Of a stretch of DNA of 64,000 bases, positions 59,101-62,455 are shown in pieces. This DNA is from Siderastrea radians (Eukaryota > Cnidaria > Anthozoa > Scleractinia > Rhizangiidae): contig OZ024895.1 in the NCBI GenBank assembly GCA_964017195.1, positions 19,457,034-19,521,033 on the forward strand, given 5' to 3'. The position numbers and the translations under genes are program-made. Each line of letters starts with the position of its first letter. Position 1 is the stretch's first letter. The notes below the pieces were generated by a model, which had not been told where the DNA came from, did no database searches, and worked only from the letters and a program-made list of their open reading frames with translations.

Positions 59101-61795
59101 TTCGTCTTCGTGTAAATAAATCCACCTTGTCGTACCGTTTGAAAAATGTCTCAACTTGACGGGCCAGTATCTCTCTCCTGTAAATAACACTGTAGGAAGA
59201 CGGGGATTGTGGGGATTTCGGGCAGAGGTGTACATTTCCGCGAGGCCAAATCTTTCTGGGACAGTTTTGTAATGTAATTTTGCACCACGGGGCAGCTTGC
59301 TTCAGACCACACAAGATCAAAATATTTGTGGGTTCGACGCGAAAACTGAGTAACGCATGATGTGGTTACCTCAACATTTTTTGAAAGTCTCGTTTCCACC
59401 CTCTCCTTTGGCTTCGAGGATTTGTTGATACTTGGATAAACACGGCATGAACTAAGGATATCGCTCAACAACTGTTTATTTCCCGGCGTGTCCGGTTGGT
59501 TGTCAACAAATAGATATCCAAAGGCCCCCTCCGTTTCTTGGTAATCGGCTGTCACTAAGGGTACGGAATAGAGCCACTTATTGAGCATTCTGGCTAATAT
59601 CGGTGTTACATTTTCTCTTGGAAAACATATTCTGAAGCAGAAGTACGACACTAGCATTCCGATGACGACCTTGAGTGAAGAGGCGAGAAAAGATAGGGCT
59701 CTGAACTGCTTCCGACATTAGATCGTCAAAAACCAGAACGTTGTTATATTTATGGTCAATTTCCTGCAGATCGTCGTGAAACTTGGGAAGCCCACGAAAA
59801 AACTGAATCTCTTTTCCGAGCTTTGTCTTCAGGGCCTCAAATCCATCTTGCCACTGGCTATAATACCATGAAATGCGCCTGTTTCTTGGTCTCTTAGAGA
59901 ATACAATCACTTGTTAGAATCTGTTTCACAACCTATGCTTTCCTGGATTGCGTTGGTCCGGCAAAAAGAGGCGAGAAATTATGACGGAACCTAAATTCCG
60001 GATAAGGTTCGGTTGCCAAGGAAACATCAGCGGTGAACTCAGCTCTGACCTTTTTGGCCCAGTTATGTCATGGACAATTTCAAGATGAGAACTCAAGTAA
60101 ACTACACCAGGCTTTTCGCACAACGGATAGATTCGCGGAAACCTTCCCGACATGACTGTACCAGAGGGGTACAATAGGGGTACAGGAAGGGTACAGCTCT
60201 GTTACTTTGCACTAGTTTGCTAGGTAACCGCGCCCCTGTTGATATCTATAAAAGAGGCGCAAGATCAGCTGCAGTTCAGTCGGTTCTTAGACGTCATACA
60301 GTTCAGAGCACAACGTGGTGTAATTACGAATTGTTTCAACAAGGCAACAGAAAGTTCCAAGGTAACGAAGAAAGTGAAAGCTCGCAGGGAAGCGAGCAGT
60401 GATCTCAACACTCTCAATCGCCACTTGGAAAGGCTCAACGCTTTGACAGATGAATATAAAAAGAACGGTGATTCACAACAGGCGGCTCGCATTAAAGCGG
60501 CAAACACTCTACTTCCCGTTTATAGAAAGGAACTGAGAAAAGTACTCTTGGAATATCTTCATTGGATGCATGCCATAAAGAAAGATTCTACCTTCCGTAA
60601 GTTGATGCAGACTAAGTGGGAATTGAAGGATACAGAGGGCTATAATTGGTTGGAATCGACAGAACTTGCCATCGATAGGCGGAAATCTTACTCAACAGAT
60701 TTTTCACCATACAACCGGTTCCCGACAGTGAAGACTAAACCTACTTAGTTATATTATTGTCGTAATAGTCAGATGGTTTTGTTGTCAATAAGTGTGTTTG
60801 AAAGGAGATAAGCTGTTTTTATCCCTCTCATTTCCACGCGTTTATTTCACATGTAGGGTAAAAAGAACTTATTGTAGGCACTGGCGCAATGTTTTCACAA
60901 GGCACTATTTTCAGGACTAGTATACAAAACTATTGCTCATTCTGCGCAAGATAATTTATGAGAAAAAAAGACTAGATAACTACGCGCGGTTAAGCAATAA
61001 TTCCGCTTATAACAACACAGATATATGGTGTTTTTCGCATAAACGGTTTATAAACATTCAATTTTCTTGCTCGATTCAACTTGGATGTTTGAAACCATCT
61101 TGTAATAAAAATACCGGCGACAACGATAACCGTTTCTCTGTTCGATTTGAGTAATACAGTCTAACTGAATTTCTGCGCATTTATATAAAAAAGGACAATG
61201 AGAACTTGACTAACCAATCAAGGTCCGTAGAGTGCGGGCAGATCTGGGCAAGTCTATTGTGTTTATTCTTCTTATTGTGTTAAAAACGACGCGGAAGATA
61301 GTTATTTACATATGAATGATTTACCTGGGCAATATTGTTCCTATTGTGTAAGAGCGACGCTCATTCCATATGGAGGAATCAGTTATTTAATTTATTTGGA
61401 GGAATTCAGTTATTTAATTTACCGAGTGATTCTGGTAGGAGAAACTCACTCAGGAACTCAGGGGAACTCGTTAACGGAGTATAATTCCATCCCTCTATGA
61501 CCGCTTTCATTACATTACAGTGAAAAAAGGCACTCCTACGAATGACGAGCTAGACCTTCTTTCAGTCCGTATTGCTGAGAAGTGGAAGCCACTTGGACGA
61601 CGGCTGAAGATAATTGAAGCAAAGCTGACTGCATTTCATAAAGAAAATGAAGAGTATACGGAAAAGGCGTACAAAATGCTCTTGCATTGGAAAAATAGAG
61701 ACGGCCAAGATGCGACTTACAGCGTCTTGTACGAAGCCTTGTGCAGTGAAAGGGTCAGCGAAAAACTATTGGCGGAGGAAATATGCTGCAACTGA
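23059..61795 (+). CDS. Trypsin-like (HtrA/V8-like) protease with C-terminal Death domain, spliced gene
   Basis: Exons: 23059-23171, 23610-23802, 48384-48745 (approximate end), 48980-49166 (uncertain), 49555-49662, 49710-49754, 53631-53717 and 61521-61795. The protease triad is visible: His in T-N-N-H-V-L-A-T (exon 2), Asp in E-L-D-Y-T-F-V (exon 3) and Ser in G-S-S-G-S-P-V (exon 3). The last exon is a complete Death domain. The linker exons are low-complexity, Lys- or Pro/Ser-rich. No signal peptide is seen, so the product is probably intracellular. Proteases of this type joined to death-fold domains suggest an innate-immune or cell-death effector (inference). Intron 2 is 24.6 kb and holds an endogenous virus-like element. 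All junctions are phase-consistent except around the exon at 48980, which may be alternative. Confidence 0.75.
23610..23802 (+). CDS. Protease-Death gene, exon 2 (catalytic His)
   Basis: Acceptor TTTATACAG and donor GTCAGT, ending in phase 0. Contains A-S-G-F-Y-S-M-L, then F-T-N-N-H-V-L-A-T with the presumed catalytic His, then G-Y-E-G and R-P-E-V-M-F. The order fits Trypsin_2/HtrA-like peptidases. Confidence 0.8.
25947..26872. mobile_element. hAT-type non-autonomous element, 8-bp TSD
   Basis: Perfect 10-bp ends AGTGTTCTCC and GGAGAACACT, with the 8-bp duplication GATGATCC at 25939-25946 and 26873-26880. An 8-bp target duplication is the hAT hallmark. The interior has loosely repeated (A/T)TTTCTCCGTACGTTAG-like units roughly every 50 bp between 26270 and 26650. 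No ORF. Confidence 0.85.
26901..26998. repeat. Two-copy tandem repeat, about 53 bp
   Basis: A unit beginning TATAACAATTTTACCAATTT and ending GGCAAATGTACTG/GAGC is repeated directly once. Confidence 0.85.
28470..28630 (-). mobile_element. Penelope-like element 3' end (fragment, tentative)
   Basis: On the minus strand this reads CTTGACTCTGATGATGACCG followed by ACGTCGAAACGTCCGTCAAT, a sequence style typical of the segment after the endonuclease in Neptune-type Penelope-like elements. No domain is preserved. The call is by resemblance only. Confidence 0.4.
29826..29957 (-). repeat. tRNA-derived SINE (minus strand)
   Basis: Minus strand begins GGGAGGCAGCGTGGTCGAG (A-box-like), followed after about 18 bp by GGGTTCGAATCCC (B-box). 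No complete cloverleaf can be drawn. A different SINE family from that at 13967. Confidence 0.6.
30843..31128. mobile_element. Foldback MITE with 11-bp target duplication
   Basis: CCTGAGAAAACAG...CTGTTTTCTCAGG arms. The inner palindrome CCTAGATCTGGGT...ACCCAGATCTAGG covers nearly the whole 286 bp. AAGAAGTTCTT flanks both sides (30832-30842, 31129-31139), a length seen with Mutator-like elements. Confidence 0.75.
31706..34414 (-). pseudogene. Decayed unrecognised gene interrupted by the Polinton (main part)
   Basis: Minus-strand coding blocks follow each other: 34414-33865 (V-I-P-A-A-L-A-S-D-G..., then a block with at least ten Cys in C-x-x-C pairs), 33851-33369, about 33360-32783 (with a SAP-like helix pair R-R-S-D-L-V-N-Y-L-Q-W), 32669-32316 and 32356-31706 (helical, ending in an acidic Ser/Thr-rich tail). 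Frames change between blocks, and there are stop codons at about 33371 and 34351. The blocks read on from one another in sense, so this was one multi-domain protein of about 850 residues or more. The Cys-rich block suggests zinc binding and the SAP-like part nucleic-acid binding. I do not recognise the family. It may be a multicopy transposon-derived gene. Confidence 0.55.
34415..35248. repeat. Left terminal inverted repeat of the Polinton
   Basis: Matches the complement of 46296-46638 over about 340 bp, but is interrupted by about 490 extra bp between roughly 34545 and 35036. It begins ACACACATGTAAG and ends inside the start of the small protein gene at 35213. The outer 120-odd bp is itself an inverted repeat. 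Confidence 0.88.
34545..35036. mobile_element. About 490-bp insertion in the left TIR
   Basis: Absent from the right TIR. Its edges CCTCTTATTA and TAATAAGAGG are inverted. It contains a second foldback at 34912-35024 (GGTCTGTATGGGAGAA... and its complement) and a palindrome around TCTAGACCG (34620-34665). Likely a MITE or foldback element that inserted after the Polinton did. No target duplication could be fixed. Confidence 0.65.
35213..35653 (+). CDS. Polinton small protein A, unknown function
   Basis: 146 residues. The ATG at 35213 and the first 12 residues (M-A-A-A-R-Y-S-S-D-V-L-Q) lie in the TIR and are identical to the start of the polymerase gene at the other end. Then comes a conserved core L-P-P-E-L-R-E-I-I-x-K-H-Y-L-A-I-K-L-R-E-R, F-box-like in its L-P-P-E-L start, followed by C-Y-P-C-F. 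It ends in a low-complexity ACACAC run that codes H-T-H-T. The neighbour at 35680 is a paralogue. I do not know its function. Chance sharing of a start through the TIR is possible, but the frame stays open. Confidence 0.6.
   Translation: MAAARYSSDVLQSNNCQVTEAIQSLPPELREIIHKHYLAIKLRERVAFGLKEVHNELLKQPFCHNRQQLVRIIMCLESNNCRWEGLCYPCFKQGIKHKLLYTPPIENLPLLKKCSDTYDWHSAYNEIKLLERKYARTHTHTQKKKL
35680..36038 (+). pseudogene. Polinton small protein A', frameshifted paralogue
   Basis: Starts at ATG 35680 or 35683 and parallels the protein at 35213, with the same I-T-E-A-I-Q-x-L-P-P-E-L-R-E-I-I core. Around the G6 run at 35908-35913 the homologous reading (C-Y-P-C-Y) moves to another frame, which stays open to a TAA near 36038. 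The original frame stops at 35958. The pair shows a tandem gene duplication. The second copy lacks the TIR-encoded first 12 residues. Confidence 0.55.
36164..36482 (-). pseudogene. Polinton small minus-strand protein, frame change at an A6 run
   Basis: The main block (to 36164) reads K-Y-R-K-G-K-Y-G-D-S-A-I-L-T-L-E-T and then W-A-P-K-R-L. The strand-rich pattern could be an OB-fold ssDNA-binding protein (weak). An ATG at 36482 opens a different frame with a sensible start (M-A-I-C-T-D-Q) that runs into the block at the A6 run 36362-36367 (minus-strand A). The ATG within the main frame at 36424 would give only 86 residues. Either a one-base indel or slippage. Confidence 0.5.
36690..36985. ncRNA. 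Candidate structured non-coding RNA in the Polinton
   Basis: GC-rich island in AT-rich viral DNA with no ORF. GGGGGGTGCTC (36828-36838) pairs perfectly with GAGCACCCCCC (36967-36977). Inside that closing stem are hairpins AUCC-CUCG-GGAU (36843-36854), AACCGC/GCGGUU with a 7-nt loop (36892-36910), CCUCGC-UUCG-GUGAGG (36915-36930) and CCUAGC-CGAG-GCUAGG (36938-36953). Outside is GATGGT/ACCATC (36705-36721). The result is a multibranched structure about 150 nt long with stable tetraloops. The strand is not determined. It could be a viral ncRNA, a ribozyme or a packaging element. Confidence 0.5.
37001..37096. promoter_or_regulatory. Cluster of GTCAC/GTGAC motifs with two 12-bp palindromes
   Basis: At least eight GTCAC or GTGAC pentamers in 96 bp, including two perfect GTCACGCGTGAC palindromes at 37018-37029 and 37075-37086. 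It lies next to the structured island and upstream of no obvious + gene. It looks like a protein-binding array (operator or origin-like); function not known. Confidence 0.45.
37135..37299 (-). CDS. Polinton 54-residue minus-strand protein
   Basis: A small ORF below the usual length cut-off. ATG at 37299, stop TAA at 37135-37137. It begins M-I-A-L-F-A-T-I-C-H-W-V-F and contains L-T-P-P-E-I-R-Q-I-R-F-I-T, a motif echoing the P-P-E-(L/I)-R core of the small proteins at 35.2 kb. A TATATAC element lies 11-17 bp upstream, as for the other genes of the element. Confidence 0.5.
   Translation of the reverse strand: MIALFATICHWVFELLTPPEIRQIRFITRECVSKIMLPTHDEEGYPISGYDVVP
37331..37816 (-). CDS. Polinton 161-residue protein with central hydrophobic segment
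   Basis: ATG at 37816, preceded by TATATAGCACA on the minus strand. Residues 1-48 are basic and helical (H-K-K-H-Y-G-Y-E-K). 50-90 is a hydrophobic Gly/Ala-rich stretch (I-S-A-A-I-A-G-G-I-T-L-N-P) that could span a membrane. 95-161 is helical and charged. Intact reading frame. I recognise the arrangement from other cnidarian Polinton-like loci but know no function; a membrane or entry-related virion component is possible. Confidence 0.6.
   Translation of the reverse strand: MRDIFEFNHIDQTLSKEKVKLLKDLYGFYHKKHYGYEKLHRGFRRKNFVCNLSAGKLIISAAIAGGITLNPAVMATLTGVGLILKAVASLKKFDKNMERANLARIEYQKILDEIRFYLRGEDFDEKVFLDSLKMKDNFITDHCMEIPLSVQRKYDKKFAQL
37852..38529 (-). CDS. Polinton 225-residue beta-rich protein, unknown
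   Basis: ATG at 38529. Strand-rich sequence with few Cys (T-I-S-I-S-N-Y-A-T-K-T near the start, F-L-Y-L-D-L-H-G-T-V in the middle), compatible with a structural or fibre-like virion protein, but no family motif is seen. Intact frame, 35 bp upstream of the 161-residue gene in the same direction. Its start overlaps an orphan + strand coding fragment, suggesting a rearrangement here. Confidence 0.55.
   Translation of the reverse strand: MNGLSVTPQATTISISNYATKTFETYTKTVINFHRWGSSPPQFLYLDLHGTVSKQSFLTIGHLIVYGVKETISNVDPSVYDTAFVIENGKMIMQTDLSLNGHNLSGSVHRINGFHNKKDGNGDFSLNGFKKIIMNKSNVLLKAKIIYETNQSKYNSISLFLKKEDPNDSTKSSVHRFNSTDIRKKEQNFDINHDIGFYYVISMFFTDETQLSHVNENLLLLVEYK
38530..38668 (+). pseudogene. Orphan 3' end of a + strand gene (Polinton)
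   Basis: The + strand frame from about 38530 to TAA at 38666-38668 reads ...F-H-Y-K-L-N-E-P-A-N-A-Q-D-Y-K-I-F..., a sensible protein end with no ATG. Upstream the frame is closed by a TAG near 38498, where the minus-strand gene starts. It is probably the remaining C-terminus of a gene whose body was lost. Confidence 0.35.
38702..39406 (+). CDS. Polinton Gly-rich virion core-like protein (pX/pVI-type, tentative)
   Basis: The start is chosen at ATG 38702, directly after AATATACACA, and not at the in-frame codon 30 bp upstream. About 234 residues. Basic N-terminus with D-G-Q-K-K-K-L; Gly/Ala hydrophobic helices (about 80-110) and G-G-F-L-G-M-L-A-S-I-G-V-P-L near 163-176; and a Pro/Arg-rich C-terminus. 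The G-G-(F/Y)-L pattern is typical of adenain cleavage sites, and such proteins accompany the protease in adintoviruses. It ends in an A9 run (39393-39401) after which the protease frame begins. Confidence 0.55.
   Translation: MSTTYHPFKIALTDGQKKKLQKAYVSKTAVNLKAKPGQIGRGDELLLTATQISRLKKTSAAGKGMVIKLSQTQIQNTVQRGGSLFSAMLGLARPLIKPALGALASAGLSFGAEKVLKKIFGKRFGPKEIELYKLVQKMTPTQRKVAEQYLVGQGLVKGGGAQYGGFLGMLASIGVPLAIDLVRKIIGKGMQTQPPRSRPRRAPPLPPPPKGKGMQIQPPPFFGTWDDHYRLKKN
39401..39846 (+). CDS. Adenain-like cysteine protease (virion maturation protease)
   Basis: Family C5/Ulp1-like thiol protease that would process virion proteins. Catalytic residues are visible in order: His in G-T-H-W-V, Asp in Y-F-D-S-F-G, Gln in I-Q-W-E-Q-S-V, and Cys in R-C-G-Y-Y-C. 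About 140 residues, slightly short for the family. There is no ATG before the conserved start (P-L-S-N-I-D-L), and the frame is open back to about 39375. The protein is either expressed as a fusion with the preceding gene through the A9 run, or its start has been lost. It ends at TAA, 10 bp before the next gene. Confidence 0.8.
39857..40006 (+). CDS. Zinc-ribbon-like leader of the minor capsid gene (0-frame)
   Basis: ATG at 39857 after AAATATATACA. 49 residues starting M-E-V-Y-C-V-K and containing K-C-A-S-C-G-K, resembling the small DUF5679-type zinc ribbon, although one of the four Cys is missing. The frame ends at TGA 40004-40006. The next frame begins to overlap before that (from 39958) and holds the capsid-like protein. 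A T6-G run (39990-39996) lies in the overlap, so this may be the N-terminus of that protein. Confidence 0.5.
   Translation: MEVYCVKEKRHTPNVKGTEKVVITKNNRKLLKVKCASCGKMKSSFLPGN
39958..40938 (+). pseudogene. Minor-capsid-like protein with phospholipase A2 signature
   Basis: The main block to 40800 shows L-P-G-H-N-F-T-G-P-Y-N-P-L (calcium-loop-like) and A-M-Q-H-D-V-D-Y-D-V-C (His-Asp active-site dyad). A Lys/Cys helix follows. This is the order of the viral PLA2 domain found in parvovirus VP1 and in adintovirus minor capsids. Known role in that family: breaching the endosomal membrane during entry. The N-terminus may come from the small zinc ribbon at 39857. At an A8 run (40746-40753) the reading moves to another frame, which ends at a TGA near 40938 after a Trp/Lys-rich tail. 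Thus the copy has a frame change and no single complete ORF. Confidence 0.7.
40924..41471 (-). pseudogene. Zinc-ribbon protein, VLTF3-like (tentative)
   Basis: Starts at ATG 41471 (M-D-D-P-F-G-C-L), with the frame changing at an A6 run (41378-41383) to the block ending at 40924. That block has C-P-S-C...C-L-A-C-E-K-C, a zinc ribbon, and then a helical region with Y-H-C-F-L-Y-N-Y-F. The layout resembles poxvirus late transcription factor 3-like proteins found in large DNA viruses and Polinton-like viruses. It overlaps the end of the capsid-like gene tail to tail by about 15 bp and diverges from the integrase gene. Confidence 0.45.
41472..41494. promoter_or_regulatory. 23-bp divergent promoter with palindromic TATA
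   Basis: Only 23 bp separate the ATG of the minus-strand zinc-ribbon gene (41471) and the integrase ATG (41495). They contain TGTATAGTATACA (41482-41494), a perfect palindrome that puts a TATA-like element on both strands. Confidence 0.55.
41495..42504 (+). pseudogene. Retroviral-type integrase (Polinton), C-terminus frameshifted
   Basis: DDE integrase of the Polinton/LTR class. It joins the linear element to host DNA. The catalytic Asp, Asp and Glu are seen in H-Q-A-D-L-L (residue 77), Q-V-D-P-G-R-E-F (142) and A-I-V-E-R-F-N-R (177). The 34 residues between the last two fit the D-x35-E rule. No HHCC zinc finger is visible at the N-terminus. The 246-residue frame ends at TAG 42233-42235. The usual C-terminal block (R-Y-L-Y-Q-P-G-E-L-E-G-G and G-P-K-R-G-F-V) follows in another frame to 42504, so there is a frame change just before 42233. 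The catalytic core is intact. Confidence 0.85.
42484..46331 (-). pseudogene. Protein-primed DNA polymerase B (Polinton), broken in four places
   Basis: Family-B polymerase of the protein-primed type, replicating the linear element from its ends. The start ATG 46331 lies in the TIR, and TATATAC is 6-12 bp upstream. Order: a long N-terminal region; a C2HC-like finger (residues 322-342); ExoI A-D-F-E-A-L (379-384); ExoII F-H-N-L-R-G-Y-D; ExoIII Y-x-x-x-D in L-Y-V-K-T-D-V; PolA D-A-N-N-L-Y-G; PolB N-N-S-V-F-G-K-T; and PolC Y-T-D-T-D-S. Breaks: in-frame TAG at 44676-44678, and frame changes at A5 (44383-44387), C3 (43966-43968) and T9 (43051-43059). All motifs survive, so decay is recent or the breaks are artefacts. 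It ends at 42484, tail to tail with the integrase. Confidence 0.88.
46296..46638. repeat. Right terminal inverted repeat of the Polinton
   Basis: 343 bp, uninterrupted version of the left TIR. Its outer 142 bp (46497-46638) form a long hairpin: arms of about 60 bp starting ACACATGTAAGATGAGG, and a loop around AGGCAAGCTTGGGAGCC. Its inner edge lies within the polymerase gene start. Confidence 0.88.
46639..46730 (-). pseudogene. Upstream piece of the interrupted gene, right of the Polinton
   Basis: Minus strand from an acceptor-like TGACTTTTAG (46731-46740) reads A-L-C-G-A-V-K-I-T-V-S-F-F-H-H-E-A-D-L-H... up to the element edge. It continues in the same frame into R-V-I-P-A-A-L on the other side of the element when one CTCTC copy is discounted. 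This makes it the missing upstream part of the same exon. Confidence 0.55.
46975..47110. repeat. CAGCTATCAGTTA short repeats
   Basis: Loosely repeated units of about 28 bp (TTTCTCAGCTATCAGTTAAA and variants with CAGCTGACAG). The same unit occurs at 30318-30410. They lie at the 3' side of a Penelope-like element and may belong to it. Confidence 0.6.
47090..48010 (-). pseudogene. Penelope-like element: RT and GIY-YIG endonuclease remnants
   Basis: Minus strand, in order. About 48010-47840 is an RT fingers region (S-P-F-T-S-I-P, then L-P-T-D-D-L). 47839-47600 is the palm: G-T-G-M-G-S-P-V-S-V-V, L-R-Y-V-D-D-T-F with the catalytic Asp pair, then H-L-N-R-Q-N-A-D-I. A connector follows. About 47240-47090 is a GIY-YIG nuclease: A-V-Y-K-I-K-R-C-D-C, then I-G-E-T-G-K-N-L after a lost Tyr (TAA in place of the Y-I-G tyrosine). 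RT followed by GIY-YIG defines Penelope-like retroelements. Several frameshifts and stops make it dead. Confidence 0.8.
48384..48745 (+). CDS. Protease-Death gene, exon 3 (catalytic Asp and Ser)
   Basis: Acceptor TTGTTGCCAG, entered in phase 0 exactly as exon 2 ends. Begins E-L-D-Y-T-F-V (catalytic Asp), then G-M-L-I-S-I-F-Q-H-P, then D-T-E-P-G-S-S-G-S-P-V (oxyanion hole and catalytic Ser), and V-A-I-H-C-T-G. It ends near L-N-K-G-T before GTACGT in phase 1. The triad order His-Asp-Ser and the distances suit a chymotrypsin-fold peptidase. Confidence 0.85.
48980..49166 (+). CDS. Protease-Death gene, possible exon 4
   Basis: Acceptor ATTTAACAG and donor GTAGCA. Entered in phase 1 it is open throughout: Lys/Arg-rich at the start (K-R-E-R-K-R-H-K), then F-W-Y-S-T-E-I. 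It leaves in phase 2, while the next exon needs phase 1, so either the exon is alternative or skipped, or the A8 run at 48990-48997 has a length error. The basic cluster could be a nuclear localisation signal. Confidence 0.45.
49555..49754 (+). CDS. Protease-Death gene, linker exons (49555-49662 and 49710-49754)
   Basis: Both are phase-1 symmetric with good borders: TTCCGGCAG...GTGTAA and ATTACTTAG...GTATGG. They read H-Y-Q-S-C-N-Q-K-K-G-S and P-S-G-G-F-P-G-S-E-T-F-E, polar linker sequence. They may be spliced directly to exon 3, which also ends in phase 1. Confidence 0.5.
49862..50075. mobile_element. MITE-like dispersed repeat (copy 2)
   Basis: CCCTTTAAGC... to ...GGGCTTGAAGGGTTAA. Same family, orientation and length as 6818-7024, with the interior motifs preserved. 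Confidence 0.65.
50100..52600. other. Intron sequence with decayed minus-strand coding pieces
   Basis: Minus-strand frames at 51480-51157 (helical, basic; K-I-R-E-A-I-E-Q-L-K-N-K-A-R-L) and 51197-50801 (C-F-S-C-G-F-I-L-H-P, then Lys/Pro-rich) read on from each other with frame changes, and look like the remains of one gene or transposon protein. Not recognised. A short palindrome at 50655-50720 (GCCTACGTGCAGACGTC and complement) is a MITE end pair. 51.5-53.0 kb shows nothing else. Confidence 0.4.
53089..53519. mobile_element. Foldback MITE, about 430 bp
   Basis: Outer arms AAGGCTGGTTTTCACTAGCG and CGCTAGTGAAAACCAGCCTT. The interior is filled with GGAGTCGGAGTCG/CGACTCCGACTCC units in both directions. 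Non-coding. About 110 bp upstream of the exon at 53631. Confidence 0.85.
53631..53717 (+). CDS. Protease-Death gene, linker exon
   Basis: Acceptor GTTATTATAG and donor GTGAAC, phase-1 symmetric. Reads R-K-E-P-P-S-K-D-A-S-D-E-T-S-F-E-P-P, a polar Pro/Ser/Asp-rich linker. It joins in phase to the Death exon at 61521. Confidence 0.65.
53804..55841. mobile_element. piggyBac-like non-autonomous element, TTAA target
   Basis: TTAA at 53800-53803 and 55842-55845. The ends CCCTATGCAGACCGG... and ...CCGGTCTGAATAGGG are inverted. A G18 run and a CCCCC run lie just inside. The interior holds a tandem repeat (54742-54850), an inverted pair (55060-55115 with 55610-55668) and a short inverted pair (54690-54730 with 54890-54940). 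No transposase. Confidence 0.75.
54742..54850. repeat. About 21-bp tandem repeat
   Basis: Five units of GTGAAGG(G/A)AAGTGAGTACAA with small changes. Confidence 0.85.
57086..57791 (-). pseudogene. Decayed minus-strand gene in the 5.6-kb element
   Basis: Overlapping minus-strand frames continue one another: 57791-57552, 57681-57436 and 57565-57086. The last has F-I-T-Q-I-L-T-T-N-R-I-R-P and F-V-T-F-H-R-G-S-R-Q-S, strand-rich and without Cys clusters. Such a protein could be structural. Not recognised. Several frame changes. Confidence 0.4.
59151..60130 (-). pseudogene. A32/FtsK-like packaging ATPase, broken
   Basis: P-loop ATPase that pumps DNA into capsids in Polintons and large DNA viruses. 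On the minus strand, a Walker A-like A-G-P-T-Q-S lies near 59965 in one frame, with the following G-K-T altered to R-K-A and then a stop. The next block 59910-59578 has Q-F-F-R-G-L-P and Walker B N-V-L-V-F-D-D-L-M, then L-F-T-Q-G-R-H-R-N-A-S-V and L-Q-N-M-F, all family hallmarks. From about 59600 the reading moves to the frame ending at 59151 (L-F-V-D-N-Q-P-D-T). At least two frame changes plus the damaged Walker A make it non-functional. Confidence 0.7.
60246..60253 (+). promoter_or_regulatory. TATA box of the + strand gene in the 5.6-kb element
   Basis: TCTATAAAAGAGGCGC; the TATAAAAG core is followed about 25 bp later by an initiator-like TTCAGTCG. Located directly upstream of the helical protein frame and divergent from the ATPase gene. 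Confidence 0.55.
60290..60748 (+). CDS. Helical protein of the 5.6-kb element, unknown
   Basis: The open frame runs back to 60239, but that ATG precedes the TATA box, so the real start is downstream. No other ATG is present near the N-terminus, so the start may be lost. Helical, charged sequence (L-N-R-H-L-E-R-L-N-A-L-T-D-E-Y) followed by Y-R-K-E-L-R-K-V-L-L-E-Y-L-H-W, compatible with a coiled coil. Not recognised. Confidence 0.45.
   Translation, partial: DVIQFRAQRGVITNCFNKATESSKVTKKVKARREASSDLNTLNRHLERLNALTDEYKKNGDSQQAARIKAANTLLPVYRKELRKVLLEYLHWMHAIKKDSTFRKLMQTKWELKDTEGYNWLESTELAIDRRKSYSTDFSPYNRFPTVKTKPT
61521..61795 (+). CDS. Protease-Death gene, final exon: Death domain
   Basis: Acceptor TTACATTACAG, entered in phase 1, ending at TGA. 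About 90 residues with the six-helix Death pattern: L-S-V-R-I-A-E-K-W-K-P-L-G-R-R-L (helices 1-2 with the conserved W and L-G-R-x-L), A-Y-K-M-L-L-H-W (helix 5, conserved W), and A-T-Y-S-V-L-Y-E-A-L (helix 6). It would mediate homotypic assembly with other death-fold proteins. The 5.6-kb element ends 24 bp upstream. Confidence 0.85.
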
Positions 61796-62455
61796 AAACC
61801 TTTTGGCCCTTATATTTGCAAAACTGAGACCATTTCAGGTCTAATTTGCGTCTGTTTGTCAGGGAAAAGGACGATTACTGTGTAAAATGGCGTTTTTTTA
61901 TGGGCAAATACATTGTAGGCCTTAGGTTTTATATTTTGTTCAAAGTAAAATTCCCTCTAACCTGTAGATATGATAAGAAGGCTGTTTTAGGGACAGGTCA
62001 TTCTTTATCGCCGGGGGAGGAGAGGGCAGCCGAAGGATTCTGGGGCAGTCCACTCGGCGGGCTCTCGTTTAACGAAAGGGGGGATCACTGAGTGAAGTTA
62101 AGACAGAAAGGGGGTTTTTCAAATTTGAACCCTTTTATTTCATCTTATGGTATGATGATATATGTCAAGTTTTGTGCCATTATAGCTTCAGCTTTAGAAA
62201 TTTGGGTCATTCGTAGCGAGTATAAATTAATAAATTTTATAGTGCGTGGCAGTTTTAGATACATTTCCAGCCAATTTAGAAGACCGAAATGTCCCCCCTC
62301 CCTCCCCCCAATAGTTTGATCAAGAGCTTGTCTTCCCCACTCTTTTTTGTCTCCTACAGTGACTTCTGTTGCGCTTTCTTGGCTTTCCGGGAACCTTTTG
62401 TCCCGCAATTTCGCTTCATAAGCATGGACATAGACTTAAACTTCATCCTTAACTA
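61796..62455. other. 3' flank of the protease-Death gene
   Basis: Presumed 3'UTR and downstream sequence. No further gene seen. Confidence 0.45.

Larger units (their letters stand above)
55880..61496. mobile_element. 5.6-kb element with long inverted termini and packaging-ATPase remnant
   Basis: AGTGGGATGGAATTATAC... (55880) and ...GTATAATTCCATCCCTCT (to 61496) start inverted repeats of about 240-310 bp with indels. They share GAGTTCCCCTGAGTTCCT, TTCCGCGTCGTTTTTAACA and TGATTGGTTAGTCAAGT. The AG start is like that of Polintons. Inside are remains of an A32/FtsK-like ATPase (-), a helical protein (+) behind a TATA box, and a decayed minus-strand gene at 57.1-57.8 kb. No polymerase or integrase was recognised and no clear target duplication. 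Probably a decayed relative of Polinton-like viruses. Confidence 0.65.
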
